DNA of 64,000 nucleotides from Clostridia bacterium (lineage in GTDB: Bacteria; Bacillota; Clostridia; TANB77; CAG-508): the NCBI GenBank assembly GCA_017437145.1, contig JAFSBT010000003.1, forward strand, positions 124,001-188,000, given 5' to 3'. The notes beneath the pieces are model-generated. The model made no database searches. It saw only the letters and a list, made by a program, of their open reading frames with translations, and was not told the origin of the DNA. Below, piece after piece: positions 36,688 through 45,863 of the stretch (the stretch's first letter is position 1; each line of letters starts with the position of its first letter). The position numbers and the translations under genes were made by a program.

Positions 36688-38442
36688 CTACATTTTATTA
36701 GGAATTCTTATCGCCATTATATATAATAATTTTTTATTAATTTCACCTACTATATATGATAATTTCATCCATGATTCTTGTTTTTCTATATTTTTTTCAC
36801 TCAATATTCTACAATTGTTATAGAAATTATTATATGCTGAATTTAAATCAAACAAATAATTCACAATTTCTGATAATGATTTTCTTTTATATGCATCCAT
36901 AATTATATCTGGCAATCTAATTATTTGGAGCATTAATAGTTTTTCATCTAAGGTATTTGTATTTATAAGCTTTCCTATTTTTATATTATTTTCTTGTGCT
37001 TTCCTTAATAATGAATTTATTCTTACAGCAGAATATAAAACATATGGTCCTGTTTTTCCTTGATTATCTGTGAACTTATCAACATCGAAAACATAATCGG
37101 TAGTTCTATTGGAAATAGCATCTGCATATTTAATTGCACCATCAGCAATAATGGCAGCTATTTCTTCTTTATTTTCTATTTCAGAATTTATTTTAGCTAA
37201 TGCAGCTTTTTCAGTTAATTCTAATAATTCTGATAATCTCATTACTCCACCATCTCTAGTTTTAAATGGTTTCCCATCTTTTCCATTCATTGTACCAAAT
37301 CCTGCATGATAAAGAAGAGTATCTTCTTTTACTATCCCAGACTTATATGCTGCTCTAAAAACTTGTCTAAAATGAAGTTCTTGTCTTCCATCTACAACAT
37401 ACCATATTTCATCAGGATTAAATTCTTCCATTCTTTCATATATTGTAGCAAGTTCTGTTGCTTGATATCCAACAGAATCACTTTTTGTTTTTACAATAAC
37501 TGGAGGAATTTCTGTTGAATCTGTTTCTTCATTTACTTCTATAATTTTCGCACCATCACTATCTTTTAATAAATTATTTTTTTCTAATTCTTCAATCATT
37601 TTAGGAATAGATTTGTGACAGTCGCTTTCTCCTCTCCATAATTCAAAATGAACATCTAGTTTTTCATAACTTTTTTTCAAATCCTCTACTGATATTTCAA
37701 CAAGTTTTTTCCATAATTCATAATATCCTTTATGTCCTTCTTTATAATCGTTTTGAAGAATTGAGGTTGCTTCTCTAGCTTCTTCCATTCTTTCTTCATC
37801 TTCTTTTGCTTTAGCTGTAGCTGTAGGATATATTTCATTTAAATCATCAACTGTAACTGGACTTTCAGCTGGATATTCTCCAGTGTAATTGTTATCAAAA
37901 TAAACTAAATCTGGATATCTGTATTTTATTTCAGATATAATCATACCCATTTGTCTTCCCCAGTCTCCTAAATGCACATCTCCTATTACATCATTTCCAA
38001 GTTCAATTGCTAATCTTTTTAGTCCTTCTCCAATTATAGCAGGTCTTAAGTGTCCAACATGTAACGGCTTTGCAACATTTGGTCCACCATAATCAACAAG
38101 TATTTTCTTTTTATTTGAATTGTATTTTTTTAAATCTATATTTGAAAAATTTTCTTCTATATAAGTAGCTATATAATCTTCTTTTAAAGAAATATTGATA
38201 AATCCTGGTCCATCTACAGATATTTCTTTAAACATATCATTTTGTTTTAATTCATTTACTATTTCTTCTGCAATCATTCTTGGATTTTTTTTATATTTTT
38301 TTGCTAGATTAAAAGCTTCGTTACATTGAAATTGTGATAAGTCTGGTCTGTCTGATATTTTTACAATTTCATCATTAACTTCATAATCATTATTTATAAA
38401 AGTATTTTTAACAATCTCATTTATTTTTTTTATTAAAGACAT
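36688..38442 (-). CDS. argS: Arginyl-tRNA synthetase
   Basis: 584 residues of class I synthetase. N-terminal Add-1 domain (DRPDLSQFQCNEAFNLAKK), the HIGH-type motif PLHVGHLRPAIIG near residue 135, the lineage-typical GFGTMNGKDGKPFKTRDGG in place of KMSKS, and a DALR anticodon domain. It charges tRNA-Arg, so it is relevant to the arginine codon question raised here, although it does not itself decide which tRNA-Arg species exist. AAAGGGG precedes the ATG. No in-frame CGG. Confidence 0.96.
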   Translation of the reverse strand: MSLIKKINEIVKNTFINNDYEVNDEIVKISDRPDLSQFQCNEAFNLAKKYKKNPRMIAEEIVNELKQNDMFKEISVDGPGFINISLKEDYIATYIEENFSNIDLKKYNSNKKKILVDYGGPNVAKPLHVGHLRPAIIGEGLKRLAIELGNDVIGDVHLGDWGRQMGMIISEIKYRYPDLVYFDNNYTGEYPAESPVTVDDLNEIYPTATAKAKEDEERMEEAREATSILQNDYKEGHKGYYELWKKLVEISVEDLKKSYEKLDVHFELWRGESDCHKSIPKMIEELEKNNLLKDSDGAKIIEVNEETDSTEIPPVIVKTKSDSVGYQATELATIYERMEEFNPDEIWYVVDGRQELHFRQVFRAAYKSGIVKEDTLLYHAGFGTMNGKDGKPFKTRDGGVMRLSELLELTEKAALAKINSEIENKEEIAAIIADGAIKYADAISNRTTDYVFDVDKFTDNQGKTGPYVLYSAVRINSLLRKAQENNIKIGKLINTNTLDEKLLMLQIIRLPDIIMDAYKRKSLSEIVNYLFDLNSAYNNFYNNCRILSEKNIEKQESWMKLSYIVGEINKKLLYIMAIRIPNKM

Positions 38443-38563
38443 ATAAATTATCCCCTTTGCTAATAATTTTCAAATATTTTATCATATTTATAAAGATATT
38501 TCAATTAGAATAGCATATTTAATTGGTGTTTCTACTATAATGTAATAATTATAAATTTTAATA

Positions 38564-38614
38564 AAATACGACAAGGGCGATTTGAATTTTCAAATCACCC
38601 TTGTCGTATTTTTT
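38564..38614 (-). terminator. Long hairpin terminator of the two-TM cluster
   Basis: AAAATACGACAAGGGCGATT pairs with AATCACCCTTGTCGTATTTT. Confidence 0.9.
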
Positions 38615-38622
38615 AATTAATG

Positions 38623-39090
38623 TTAAATTGTTTTGAAATATTTAAGAAAATCAACTGCAGAAATCGTTTTATAATCTTTTACTGTTCCATTATTATCTTT
38701 AATTCTTAAATAAATAATATCAGTAAAACACATTCTAGCCTCAGCTGTATATAAACCTGTAAAATCTGCATTGAAATCTTTTATAAATTCTTCAAAACTC
38801 TTCAAGAAAACATTTCGTGTTGCTACTTCTGTAAAATTATTATTCAGTTGTTTTGAAACAACAATAACTGCAAATAAGTTGTATACATATTTCAGTCCTA
38901 AAATACAGAAAAATTCATTAATAATAAAAAGTATTGAGCCTAAGATTACAAACAGTTCTGCTCTTATAACTGTATTCATGAAATTTTCATAATTATTAAA
39001 ACCATTAACAATTATTGTAGTTAAAATTGAAGAAATAACAACACAGATTAATACTTTGGTTATCAGCATAATTGAAAGTTTTTGCTTCAT
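38623..39090 (-). CDS. Unknown two-TM protein, cluster copy 3
   Basis: 155 residues. Helices LITKVLICVVISSILTTIIV and AELFVILGSILFIINEFFCIL, then a cytosolic or outer domain with LKSFEEFIKDFN, YTAEARMCFTDIIYLRIKDN and SAVDFLKYF. The two upstream genes share this plan, especially Y..E.RM....I.LR.KD followed by .DF..YF. AGAGGG precedes the ATG. Likely co-transcribed with them from one promoter at 40155. Function unknown. Confidence 0.65.
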   Translation of the reverse strand: MKQKLSIMLITKVLICVVISSILTTIIVNGFNNYENFMNTVIRAELFVILGSILFIINEFFCILGLKYVYNLFAVIVVSKQLNNNFTEVATRNVFLKSFEEFIKDFNADFTGLYTAEARMCFTDIIYLRIKDNNGTVKDYKTISAVDFLKYFKTI

Positions 39091-39107
39091 AAAAATTCCC
39101 TCTTTCG

Positions 39108-39572
39108 CTATTCAATCACCTGAAAATATCTGCAAAAATCAGTTGCCGATATAACTTGTTCATCTGTTACATTATCATTTTTGTCTTTAAATCTCACATG
39201 AATATACTCAAAATCATCCATTCTTACTTCTGAGGTATAAAAATCAAGAAAATTAGTTTTTTTAAAATTTTTCTTAAATCCCTCGAAATCTTTCGGCAGT
39301 TTTTTCTTTGGTTGAAATTGAACATATTCATTATTGAGTATTTCCTTCAAAGCAAAAATAGCATTGTTTTCTGTAGTGCAACTTTTTGCTTGTAATAAAA
39401 AAATAAGTCCCAAAACATCAACTATAAGTATTAAAACCCAGTGCCCAATTTGGTTATAATCTCCTGATTTATAGCAATCTTTAATTAAAGCTAATGTCAG
39501 AACAAGGCACACAATACCCAAGAAAAATCTTACAGCAGCATTTCCAAGCATTGTTGTTGAACGTTTTTCCAT
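39108..39572 (-). CDS. Unknown two-TM protein, cluster copy 2
   Basis: 154 residues. Helices FFLGIVCLVLTLALI and WVLILIVDVLGLIFLL, then a domain with PKDFEGFKKNFKKTNFLDFY, TSEVRMDDFEYIHVRFKDKN and ISATDFCRYFQVI. It aligns with the downstream gene at SAxDFxxYF and YTxExRM. AGGAGG site. No known family recognised. Confidence 0.65.
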   Translation of the reverse strand: MEKRSTTMLGNAAVRFFLGIVCLVLTLALIKDCYKSGDYNQIGHWVLILIVDVLGLIFLLQAKSCTTENNAIFALKEILNNEYVQFQPKKKLPKDFEGFKKNFKKTNFLDFYTSEVRMDDFEYIHVRFKDKNDNVTDEQVISATDFCRYFQVIE

Positions 39573-39590
39573 GATAAAATCCTCCTGATT

Positions 39591-40067
39591 TTAAAGTATG
39601 TAATTATTTTTGAACTCATACAAATCAATGATGTCATTGAAAACTTCACCATGTTTATTTGTAATTCTTAAAGTGATAGCTTCATTTTCATCCATTTTTG
39701 CTTCAGCTTTATAATCTTCTCTGTGAAGAATTATTATCTGATGTGAATCAAAATGATTACTTGCTTTGATCTTTACATGTTTGAATTCATTGCTAAGTTT
39801 TTTTGAAATACGCCATGTATCAACACTTCGTATTATAATTGATATTAATTTATCAGAAAAATAGCATGAAATTGCTACACTGACAATTGCAATCATTATA
39901 AGTATAAATGCAACAATAGCGGTAAAAATATGCTGACTTGACCAAATTATATTATCCGAAAAACATATTATCTTCAATAAAAATATTGATATTAAAAACG
40001 CTATTATTGAAAATACTGTCCGGATAGTGTATTTTTTTACTGTTTCCTTCCTTTCTTTTTTTAACAT
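39591..40067 (-). CDS. Unknown two-TM protein, cluster copy 1
   Basis: 158 residues. Helices TVFSIIAFLISIFLLKIICF and IFTAIVAFILIMIAIVSVAI, then FKHVKIKASNHFDSHQIIIL, YKAEAKMDENEAITLRITNK and DIIDLYEFKNNYI. It contains one in-frame CGG read as Arg (YTIRTVF), unlike native genes. AGGAGG site; the cluster promoter lies 88 bases upstream. The most divergent copy. Function unknown. Confidence 0.62.
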   Translation of the reverse strand: MLKKERKETVKKYTIRTVFSIIAFLISIFLLKIICFSDNIIWSSQHIFTAIVAFILIMIAIVSVAISCYFSDKLISIIIRSVDTWRISKKLSNEFKHVKIKASNHFDSHQIIILHREDYKAEAKMDENEAITLRITNKHGEVFNDIIDLYEFKNNYIL

Positions 40068-40154
40068 AATTAAAAACCTCCTTTTTGATGTCTATATATC
40101 ATGAACTCCTTTGCCAAGGGAGATAATTTTTTTACTAAAAAAATTATTATGTAG

Positions 40155-40183
40155 ATTATATCATAAAATACATATGTTTTCAA
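40155..40183 (-). promoter_or_regulatory. Promoter of the two-TM cluster
   Basis: Minus strand TTGAAA, 17-base spacer, TATAAT with TGA before the -10. Confidence 0.85.
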
Positions 40184-40246
40184 ATATTTCTGTACATTTG
40201 ACTATTTTAATGATATATTTAAGATAGTTTAAAGGAGATGAGAATA

Positions 40247-41224
40247 TTGATTCCAAGAGAAGCTAATCCTACTTTTTTAAATTCATTCTTAGATTATAGT
40301 ATTACAATATTAAACAAATCACCAAATACAATTAAAGAATATAATTATGATATTGCTAATTTTTTAAAATTTATAGAATTAAATACAAACCCAACCAAAG
40401 AAGTTGATTTAAGTGAAATTGATATATCGAATATGGATATTAGTAAAATCAAAGATATTAAATTAGAGGATATTCATAGATATATTTCTTATATGGCTAC
40501 TATTTTAAAAAGTAGCGCTTCTACTCGTGCTAGAAAAGTATCAGCTTTAAGAGTTTTTTTTAATTATTTATCAAATAAATCAAAATTAATTGATACAAAC
40601 CCTGCTCAAAATTTAGAAACACCTAAAATTGGAAAAAGAATACCTAAATATTTATCCTTAGATGAAAGTATGCAACTTCTTGATGTTACTCATGATGAAA
40701 ATAATCGTAATAACTTAAGAGATTATGCTATTATAACTTTATTTTTAAATTGTGGTATGCGTTTGTCAGAATTAGTAAATATTGATATTACTGATATAAA
40801 TTTCAATGATTGTAAACTTAATGTTATAGGAAAAGGTAACAAAGAACGTACTATATACTTAAATAAAGCATGTTTAAATGCTATTAACGATTATCTTAAG
40901 GTTAGACAAACAAAAACACTTAAAACCGATTCTCGTAAAGCATTATTTTTAAGTGAGCGACGTGAAAGAATAAGTAATAGAACAGTTCAAACAATTGTAA
41001 AAAATGAACTTAGGAAAGCTGGTTTAGATATAAATAAATATTCTGTTCATAAATTAAGACATACTGCAGCAACACTTATGTATCAATATGGCAATGTTGA
41101 TATACGTGCTTTGCAAGAATTGTTAGGCCACGAAAGTATATCTACTACAGAAATTTATACTCATGTTGATAATAGTCAAGTAAGAAATGCAGTTGAAAGT
41201 AATCCATTAGCTAATTTTAAATAA
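40247..41224 (+). CDS. xerC: Tyrosine recombinase, XerC-like
   Basis: 325 residues from TTG at 40247, nine bases after AAAGGAG; the in-frame ATG at 40238 directly abuts that site and cannot use it. A SAM-like N-terminal domain (SPNTIKEYNYDIANFLKFIE) and the catalytic domain with Arg in NCGMRLSEL, HKLRHTAATLMY, LLGHESISTTEIY. Xer recombinases resolve chromosome dimers. A second family member, XerD-like, is at 47 kb, so this one is the likely partner. No dif site was recognised nearby. Confidence 0.88.
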   Translation: MIPREANPTFLNSFLDYSITILNKSPNTIKEYNYDIANFLKFIELNTNPTKEVDLSEIDISNMDISKIKDIKLEDIHRYISYMATILKSSASTRARKVSALRVFFNYLSNKSKLIDTNPAQNLETPKIGKRIPKYLSLDESMQLLDVTHDENNRNNLRDYAIITLFLNCGMRLSELVNIDITDINFNDCKLNVIGKGNKERTIYLNKACLNAINDYLKVRQTKTLKTDSRKALFLSERRERISNRTVQTIVKNELRKAGLDINKYSVHKLRHTAATLMYQYGNVDIRALQELLGHESISTTEIYTHVDNSQVRNAVESNPLANFK

Positions 41225-41237
41225 GAAAGGCATTTAT

Positions 41238-41276
41238 CTAAGTGTCAAACTTTGAAGAATTTTTCCGTTTTTCCAT
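41238..41276 (-). CDS. Twelve-codon reading frame, cassette remnant or leader peptide
   Basis: ATG after GGAGGTATTCTC encodes MEKRKNSSKFDT then TAG. It has an accessory-type promoter (TTTACA, 17 bases, TATAAT at 41295-41323). Codon 4 is CGG. A gene with promoter and site but almost no body suggests a decayed cassette; a regulatory peptide is the alternative. Confidence 0.35.
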   Translation of the reverse strand: MEKRKNSSKFDT

Positions 41277-41294
41277 GAGAATACCTCCATGTGA

Positions 41295-41350
41295 TATAAT
41301 AAATTTGTATAAATACAAATGTTATTATATCATGTTTTACATAATATGTA
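41295..41350 (-). promoter_or_regulatory. Orphan accessory-type promoter
   Basis: Minus strand TTTACA, 17-base spacer, TATAAT with TGA before it, followed by a palindrome AACATTTGTATTTATACAAAT. Confidence 0.55.
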
Positions 41351-41361
41351 AATGTTTTTAA

Positions 41362-41658
41362 TTATATAATTGGAACTTTTAACTCTTGGTTTGCTTGTAT
41401 ATTACTATTCTCTAAATTATTTATTTTAATTAAATCGTTTATAACAAACCTTATATCTTCGTTTTTATAATAATCATTTGTTTTTAATTGCATACTTGCT
41501 ATGCTCCATAAAGTATCACCTGATGATACATATATAGTTTTATATTCTGTAACTTTATAAGAAAAACTTGCTTTAGATATAATTAATGAAATTATAAAGA
41601 TTATTCCTAATATTAATAATATACTTCTAATAAATTTTTTTGTATTGACAATTTTCAT
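41362..41658 (-). CDS. LysM-domain membrane protein, YneA-like SOS division inhibitor
   Basis: 98 residues from the ATG at 41658 (AAGGAGG upstream). One helix (SILLILGIIFIISLIIS) and a LysM domain (TIYVSSGDTLWSIASMQL...INDLIKINNLENSNIQANQE). This is the layout of Bacillus YneA, which blocks division during the SOS response. A LexA-like box inside the promoter (see 41794) supports that role. lexA itself is not in the window. The name is not assigned because the sequence match is short. Confidence 0.72.
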   Translation of the reverse strand: MKIVNTKKFIRSILLILGIIFIISLIISKASFSYKVTEYKTIYVSSGDTLWSIASMQLKTNDYYKNEDIRFVINDLIKINNLENSNIQANQELKVPII

Positions 41659-41793
41659 AAAATACCTCCTTTTTAGATTATATAATAGGTTATCCATATT
41701 TTTATTATTTATTAGATAACCTATTGTATACTCCTTTGCCCTATTATCTAATTTTAATTCGGTTCGTTTTTGTGCGAACATTTATTTGTTATA

Positions 41794-41822
41794 ATTATAA
41801 TTAAACATTTGTTCGTTGTCAA
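41794..41822 (-). promoter_or_regulatory. Promoter with LexA-like operator
   Basis: Minus strand TTGACA, 17-base spacer, TATAAT. The spacer contains CGAACAAATGTTT, one base off a Gram-positive LexA box. A second half-like site CGAACATTTATTTG lies at 41775. Confidence 0.8.
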
Positions 41823-41847
41823 TACTTTATTTAAAAATTTTGATATA

Positions 41848-41886
41848 AAAGGCTCTATAACATATAAACCATGTTATAGAGCTTTA
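41848..41886 (-). terminator. Terminator of the thioester adhesin gene
   Basis: AAAGCTCTATAACAT and ATGTTATAGAGCC(T)TTT arms with a short loop. Confidence 0.85.
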
Positions 41887-41888
41887 AT

Positions 41889-44072
41889 TTATTTTATCTT
41901 GTTCTTTTTATAAAAAACATATGAACATATTGAAATCATCATAATCGATGCTATAAAAATTAGTATATATTTACTCCCGGCTTTAGGAATATTTGTTGTT
42001 GCCGTTGTGCTGTCTTTTTGAACATAAACTTCTTTTTCTACTACTTTTTCTACTTCTACAGGAACTTCCTTTTCAACTACTTTTATTACTTCTTTTTCTA
42101 CTTCCACTGTCACTTGTTCTTTTTTTACAATTTTAGGAACTATTGTTGCTGTATCAGATGCTAACAATTGCTTATCCTTATAGCTTGTTGTTACTGTTAC
42201 TGTATTCGTAATTCCATCTTCTTTTTCAATGTCATTTTTCGTTATAGTATATGTTCCTTTTAATGTTTCGCTTTTTCCTGCTTCCAATTTTTCTATAGTT
42301 TTATTAATTCCTAACATTTCATCTTTGACAACTAAATTTTCTAAGTCAACATTTCCAATGTTTTCTACTAATATTGTATAAGTAACTTCATCCCCTTCCT
42401 CAACAACCGTTTTATCTGATGTTTTTGTAACTTTAAGGTTAGGAAATTCTTTTTCAACTTCTACTTCAGTTTCAATTTCTTCTTTTATTATTATTTTTGG
42501 TACTATTGTTGCAGTTGCAGATGCAGATAAATTATTTTCTTTATATTTAGCAGTTACTGTTACTGTATTTGTAATTTCTTTTTCGTTCTCTATATCAATT
42601 TTTGTTACTGAATATGTTCCTGTCAGTATTTCACTTTTTCCAACATCTAAAGATTCTATTGTTTTATTTATATTTAACATTTCATCTTTTACTACTACAT
42701 TTGATAAATTTACATTTCCGATATTTTCTACTGATATTGTATAAGTAACTTTATCTCCTTCTACTACAACTGTTTTATCTGCTGTTTTTGTAACTTTTAT
42801 ATTTGGATATTCTTTTTCTAATTCAGTTGTGGTTTCTTTTATTGTAATTGTGTCTATTATTGTATGTGTAGCTGTCAATGGTTTGTTATTATAATTTGTA
42901 GATAATAAAGGTTGTTTTCCTGATATTGTATTACCTACAACATAAAGATTTCTAAAAATTCCATAGTTGTAATTTACATCTAAAGAAATGCTGTATTCTC
43001 CTGGTTTTTCAAGTATTGTTTTATCTAATTCTATATAAAATTCTCCATTATTATTTGTGTTTACTTTATATAAATCATTTGAAATTTCCTTATCGTTTAT
43101 ATTTAATTTATAACTTTCTATATAATTTTTATTATAATTTGTAAAAGTAAATGGCCCTATTTTATTTTCAGTTAGATTAGTTTCAGCTTTTGTTTCATCT
43201 ATGGTAATTTGTTTTGGTCTAGTATATTTTGAATTTTCTCTTGCAGTTTTTAACATTGCAAAATAATATGCTTTAAGTGCTTTTTGAATATTTTCATTAT
43301 CACTATTATTATCATAAAAATTAAAATGTTTTCCTCCGGCTCCATTGTTATCACGCCATAAGCAAAGTATATTACCATCACATTCAGTATAATAACTTCC
43401 ATTATAATTATGTTTCACATTCATATGTGATTTAACTAAATTTTCTGCTTCTTCTACACCTGAAGCATTTGAATCAGTTACAGTATTTCGTACTAATTGC
43501 CACATTATAGCAATATTCAATTCTATAATTGCATCCTCAAATTTGTTAATATTTATTGCTTTAAACATTGTATTATCTATCCACTCATCTGTGATTACAA
43601 TATTATGTGAGTTTTTTAAATAATCTTTTTTACTTTTTATAATATTTTTTATTGTTTTAATATTTTCTTCTTTTAGAGCAGTTGCATTTTCATTATTATA
43701 TTGCCATAAATACATATTGTCTGCAAACCATACTGTAGAATTATAGTCTGCTTCAGTTTCAAAAATATTAAATTTTGTTGTATTATCTATTTTTAAAAAA
43801 TCAGATATATGTTTTTCATCAATCAATTCTTGAGAAGTACTTCTATATGTACCTGCATCCATACAATATAAATTTAAATAATTTGATTTTTCATCAATAA
43901 AAATATTTCTTGTATGTCCATCCCAAGTAATGGTATTTCCTTCTTTATCTTTTGGTGGTCTTGAAGATATTACTGCTGCACCATTTGCTGCTTCTACTTT
44001 CATAGATAAACATATAGGCATTATTATTGTTATAATCATAAATACAATTAAAATCTTCTTACAGTTCCTCAT
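41889..44072 (-). CDS. Surface adhesin: thioester-type domain, two DUF11 repeats, sorting signal
   Basis: 727 residues from the ATG at 44072 (GGAGG upstream). Signal peptide ILIVFMIITIIMPICLSMKVEA. The N-terminal half resembles thioester (TQXA) domains (HTRNIFIDEKSNYLNLYCMD), where a Cys-Gln thioester can bind host targets; the partner Gln was not assigned. Two nearly identical DUF11 repeats follow (about 430-535 and 540-645; TADKTVVVEGDKVTYTISVE and TSDKTVVEEGDEVTYTILVE). A Val/Glu-rich stalk, the sorting motif IPKAG, a helix and the basic tail FYKKNKIK end the protein. The sortase at 59.5 kb could anchor it. Confidence 0.78.
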   Translation of the reverse strand: MRNCKKILIVFMIITIIMPICLSMKVEAANGAAVISSRPPKDKEGNTITWDGHTRNIFIDEKSNYLNLYCMDAGTYRSTSQELIDEKHISDFLKIDNTTKFNIFETEADYNSTVWFADNMYLWQYNNENATALKEENIKTIKNIIKSKKDYLKNSHNIVITDEWIDNTMFKAININKFEDAIIELNIAIMWQLVRNTVTDSNASGVEEAENLVKSHMNVKHNYNGSYYTECDGNILCLWRDNNGAGGKHFNFYDNNSDNENIQKALKAYYFAMLKTARENSKYTRPKQITIDETKAETNLTENKIGPFTFTNYNKNYIESYKLNINDKEISNDLYKVNTNNNGEFYIELDKTILEKPGEYSISLDVNYNYGIFRNLYVVGNTISGKQPLLSTNYNNKPLTATHTIIDTITIKETTTELEKEYPNIKVTKTADKTVVVEGDKVTYTISVENIGNVNLSNVVVKDEMLNINKTIESLDVGKSEILTGTYSVTKIDIENEKEITNTVTVTAKYKENNLSASATATIVPKIIIKEEIETEVEVEKEFPNLKVTKTSDKTVVEEGDEVTYTILVENIGNVDLENLVVKDEMLGINKTIEKLEAGKSETLKGTYTITKNDIEKEDGITNTVTVTTSYKDKQLLASDTATIVPKIVKKEQVTVEVEKEVIKVVEKEVPVEVEKVVEKEVYVQKDSTTATTNIPKAGSKYILIFIASIMMISICSYVFYKKNKIK

Positions 44073-44173
44073 TTGTATAAAATCCTCCATTTTTTTACCT
44101 TAATTATATATTATATTAAACAAATCAAGATTTCTATAACAATTCTGTGATATTTATATTACAATTCGATAAC

Positions 44174-44201
44174 AAAAAAACGCTCATTTGAGCGTTTTTT
44201 T
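44174..44201 (-). terminator. Terminator of guaB
   Basis: AAAAAAACGCTCA-TT-TGAGCGTTTTTTT. Confidence 0.95.
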
Positions 44202-44211
44202 GTATATTGTA

Positions 44212-45726
44212 TTATGATTTATATGAATTATCTATCTCTTTTAGCATTACATCGTGTGCTCCACCTTCTGAAATACTTACTTCAGATACCATAGTTAATC
44301 TTGCATTTTTATGAAGCTCTGGTATTGTTATTGCTCCACAGTTACACATTGTTGATTTGATTTTAGCAACTGTAACATCAAGATTTTCTTTTAATCCACC
44401 TGCATATGGTATATATGAATCTACACCTTCTTCAAAAGCAAGCTTATTTTTAGCTTCTCCACCTAAGTCATATCTTTGCCAGTTTCTCGCTCTATTTGAC
44501 CCTTCTCCCCAATATTCTTTAACATAGTTATTTCCAATTTTCACAACTCTTGTTGGACTTTCATCAAATCTTGCAAAGTATCTACCCATCATTACATAAT
44601 CAGCACCCATTGCTAAAGCTAAAGTTATATGATGATCATATACGATTCCACCATCTGAACATACTGGAATGTATATACCTGTTTCTTCGAAGTATTTATT
44701 TCTTTCATCAACAACTTCCATTAATGCACTAGCTTGTCCACGACCAATTCCTTTTGTTTCACGTGTTATACAGATTGAACCTCCTCCAACACCAACTTTT
44801 ATGAAATCAGCTCCAGCATCAGCTAAATATCTAAATCCTTCTCTATCAACTACATTTCCTGCACCAATTTTTAAACTGTCTCCATAATTTTTCCTAACAA
44901 AATCTATTGTATTTTTTTGCCATACTGAATATCCATCAGATGAATCCATACAAATTATATCAACACCAGCTTCTACTAAAGCAGGAATTCTTTCTTCATA
45001 ATCTCTTGTGTTGATTCCAGCACCAACAACATATCTTTTATTTTCATCTAATAATGAATTTGGATTATTTTTTCTTTCCTCGTAATCTTTTCTGAATACT
45101 AAATACTTTAAATTACCTTCTTCAGTTAAGATTGGTAAACAATTTATTTTGTTTTCCCAGATTATATCATTTGCTTCTGATAATGATATTCCTTTTTTTG
45201 CCCAAATTACATTTTCAAATTTTGTCATATATTTTTCAACTGGTTCTTCTTGATTATCTCTTGATAATCTATAATCTTTATTTGTTAAAATTCCTAGGAA
45301 TTTTCCATTAGCAGTTCCATCTTCAGTAACAATTACTGTTGAGTGTCCTGATTCTTCTACTAATTTAATAACATCTTTTAATGGCGTTCCTGGTTTTACA
45401 TTTGAGTCACTTATTACAAAACCTGCTTTATGTTTTTTTACTCTATAAACCATTTGTGCTTGTGATTCTATTGATTGTGAACCGTATATAAAAGCAAGTC
45501 CACCTTCTCTTGCAAGTGCAACACCCATTTTTTCTCCGGAAACTGATTGCATAATTGCAGAAACCATAGGTACATTTGCATAATATTTTGCTTCTTCTCC
45601 TTTTTTAAATTTAACTAATGGTGTTCTTAAAGATACATTTGCAGGTATGCATCTTTCATCTGTTAAATTTGGTAATAATAAAAATTCATTAAATGTTCTT
45701 GAAATATCAGGTAAAATCTTTGCCAT
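44212..45726 (-). CDS. guaB: Inosine-5'-monophosphate dehydrogenase
   Basis: 504 residues from the ATG at 45726 (AAAGGAG upstream). A TIM barrel interrupted by a CBS pair (about residues 100-215: [41 protein letters not shown]). Catalytic loop [20 protein letters not shown] with Cys and flanking [19 protein letters not shown]. It oxidises IMP to XMP, the step before GuaA at 33.5 kb. Monocistronic with its own terminator. Confidence 0.95.
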   Translation of the reverse strand: MAKILPDISRTFNEFLLLPNLTDERCIPANVSLRTPLVKFKKGEEAKYYANVPMVSAIMQSVSGEKMGVALAREGGLAFIYGSQSIESQAQMVYRVKKHKAGFVISDSNVKPGTPLKDVIKLVEESGHSTVIVTEDGTANGKFLGILTNKDYRLSRDNQEEPVEKYMTKFENVIWAKKGISLSEANDIIWENKINCLPILTEEGNLKYLVFRKDYEERKNNPNSLLDENKRYVVGAGINTRDYEERIPALVEAGVDIICMDSSDGYSVWQKNTIDFVRKNYGDSLKIGAGNVVDREGFRYLADAGADFIKVGVGGGSICITRETKGIGRGQASALMEVVDERNKYFEETGIYIPVCSDGGIVYDHHITLALAMGADYVMMGRYFARFDESPTRVVKIGNNYVKEYWGEGSNRARNWQRYDLGGEAKNKLAFEEGVDSYIPYAGGLKENLDVTVAKIKSTMCNCGAITIPELHKNARLTMVSEVSISEGGAHDVMLKEIDNSYKS

Positions 45727-45805
45727 TTTCTTTTCTCCTTTCAAAATTCAAAAAATCATATTTTTTTATCTAAATTCTATATATTATACAATAAATAAAT
45801 AAAAA

Positions 45806-45842
45806 TATCAAGAAGCAGGAGAAAATTTCCTGTTTCTTGATA
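45806..45842 (-). terminator. Terminator of the LRR cassette
   Basis: TATCAAGAAACAGGAAA and TTTCCTG.TTCTTGATA arms. Confidence 0.85.
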
Positions 45843-45863
45843 GAGTAAGTAAAAAACTAACGA

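Noticed and set aside
41225..41361. dif site next to xerC
   Set aside because: The palindrome here (ATTACATA-like) does not match the Firmicutes dif arms and belongs to an orphan promoter region.
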